Shown here piece after piece: positions 63,905 to 64,000 of a stretch of 64,000 nt of DNA. Numbering within the stretch: position 1 is the first letter of the stretch; each line of letters opens with the position of its first letter. The translations under genes and the position numbers were made by a program. This stretch comes from Girardinichthys multiradiatus (taxonomy: Eukaryota; Chordata; Actinopteri; Cyprinodontiformes; Goodeidae), in the NCBI RefSeq assembly GCF_021462225.1, contig NC_061806.1:4087234-4151233 (forward strand). The letters run 5' to 3'. The notes under the pieces are model-generated. The model was not told the origin of the DNA. It did no database searches and was given only the letters and a program-made list of their open reading frames with translations.

Positions 63905-64000
63905 ATCTAACCAAACTTGGAATAGCTATTACATAACCAGAAGTGAACTGCCAACAGGGGATAAAATCCAACATAAAAAGTTGCCTATTCTAGTGTTATG

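Overview
The window looks like a teleost fish genome, probably a percomorph. The basis is the set of repeats: fish L2-type LINEs with an (AATTC)n-like tail, several Tc1/mariner families, V-SINE-like and other tRNA-derived SINEs, a SCAN-gag (Gmr1-like) Gypsy element, hAT and piggyBac relics and class I-like endogenous retroviruses (ERVs). No host protein-coding gene could be supported. Almost everything recognisable is mobile DNA, much of it nested. There is no operon structure and no CRISPR array.

Layout. 1-1406: a SINE and a piggyBac-like relic. 1407-8376: a complete but defective ERV (ERV1) with two 292-bp LTRs that are identical by eye and a 5-bp target duplication. 9358-11595: a solo LTR-like element carrying its own SINE. 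11730-13265: a LINE 3' end split by a hAT element. 15436-17810: the 3' half of a Ty3/Gypsy element. 17850-18010: another Gypsy pol scrap. 18214-23880: a LINE whose 5' part (endonuclease) is inverted relative to its reverse transcriptase, the twin-priming pattern, and which is interrupted by a Tc1 copy.

24167-38422: a second provirus (ERV2, minus strand) flanked by GATT. It holds env, integrase, RNase H, RT, protease and gag, and is interrupted by three later insertions: a solo LTR at 28532-30299, a 645-bp LTR-like element at 32087-32731 and a Tc1 copy at 34714-36322. ERV2 itself sits inside an older DNA-transposon-like unit carrying a Myb/SANT-like exon. 39335-43093: LINE, LTR, THAP and hAT relics and a Tc1 element. 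44053-48970: a palindromic TA repeat, a Tc1 copy with an uninterrupted transposase frame, a hairpin repeat, a LINE/SINE pair and a diverged local duplication. 50050-53889: two deleted Tc1-like elements and a LINE scrap. 53935-55387: LINE plus SINE. 56465-59837: the Gmr1-like element, with protease followed directly by integrase. 59840-61592: LINE joined to a Tc1 fragment. 62905-63904: an unclassified repeat and a possible DIRS-type zinc cluster.

The most notable observation is ERV1. Its LTRs appear identical, which implies recent integration, yet its coding region lacks the RT core and is full of stops. It also has a duplicated, hairpin-rich leader. Together these suggest a non-autonomous ERV mobilised in trans. 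Other points of interest are a near-perfect 66-nt foldback in the ERV2 leader, a Tc1 subfamily in which two copies share one in-frame 42-bp transposase deletion, and an old local duplication around 44-49 kb. All identities are from reading by eye; no alignment or database search was run.
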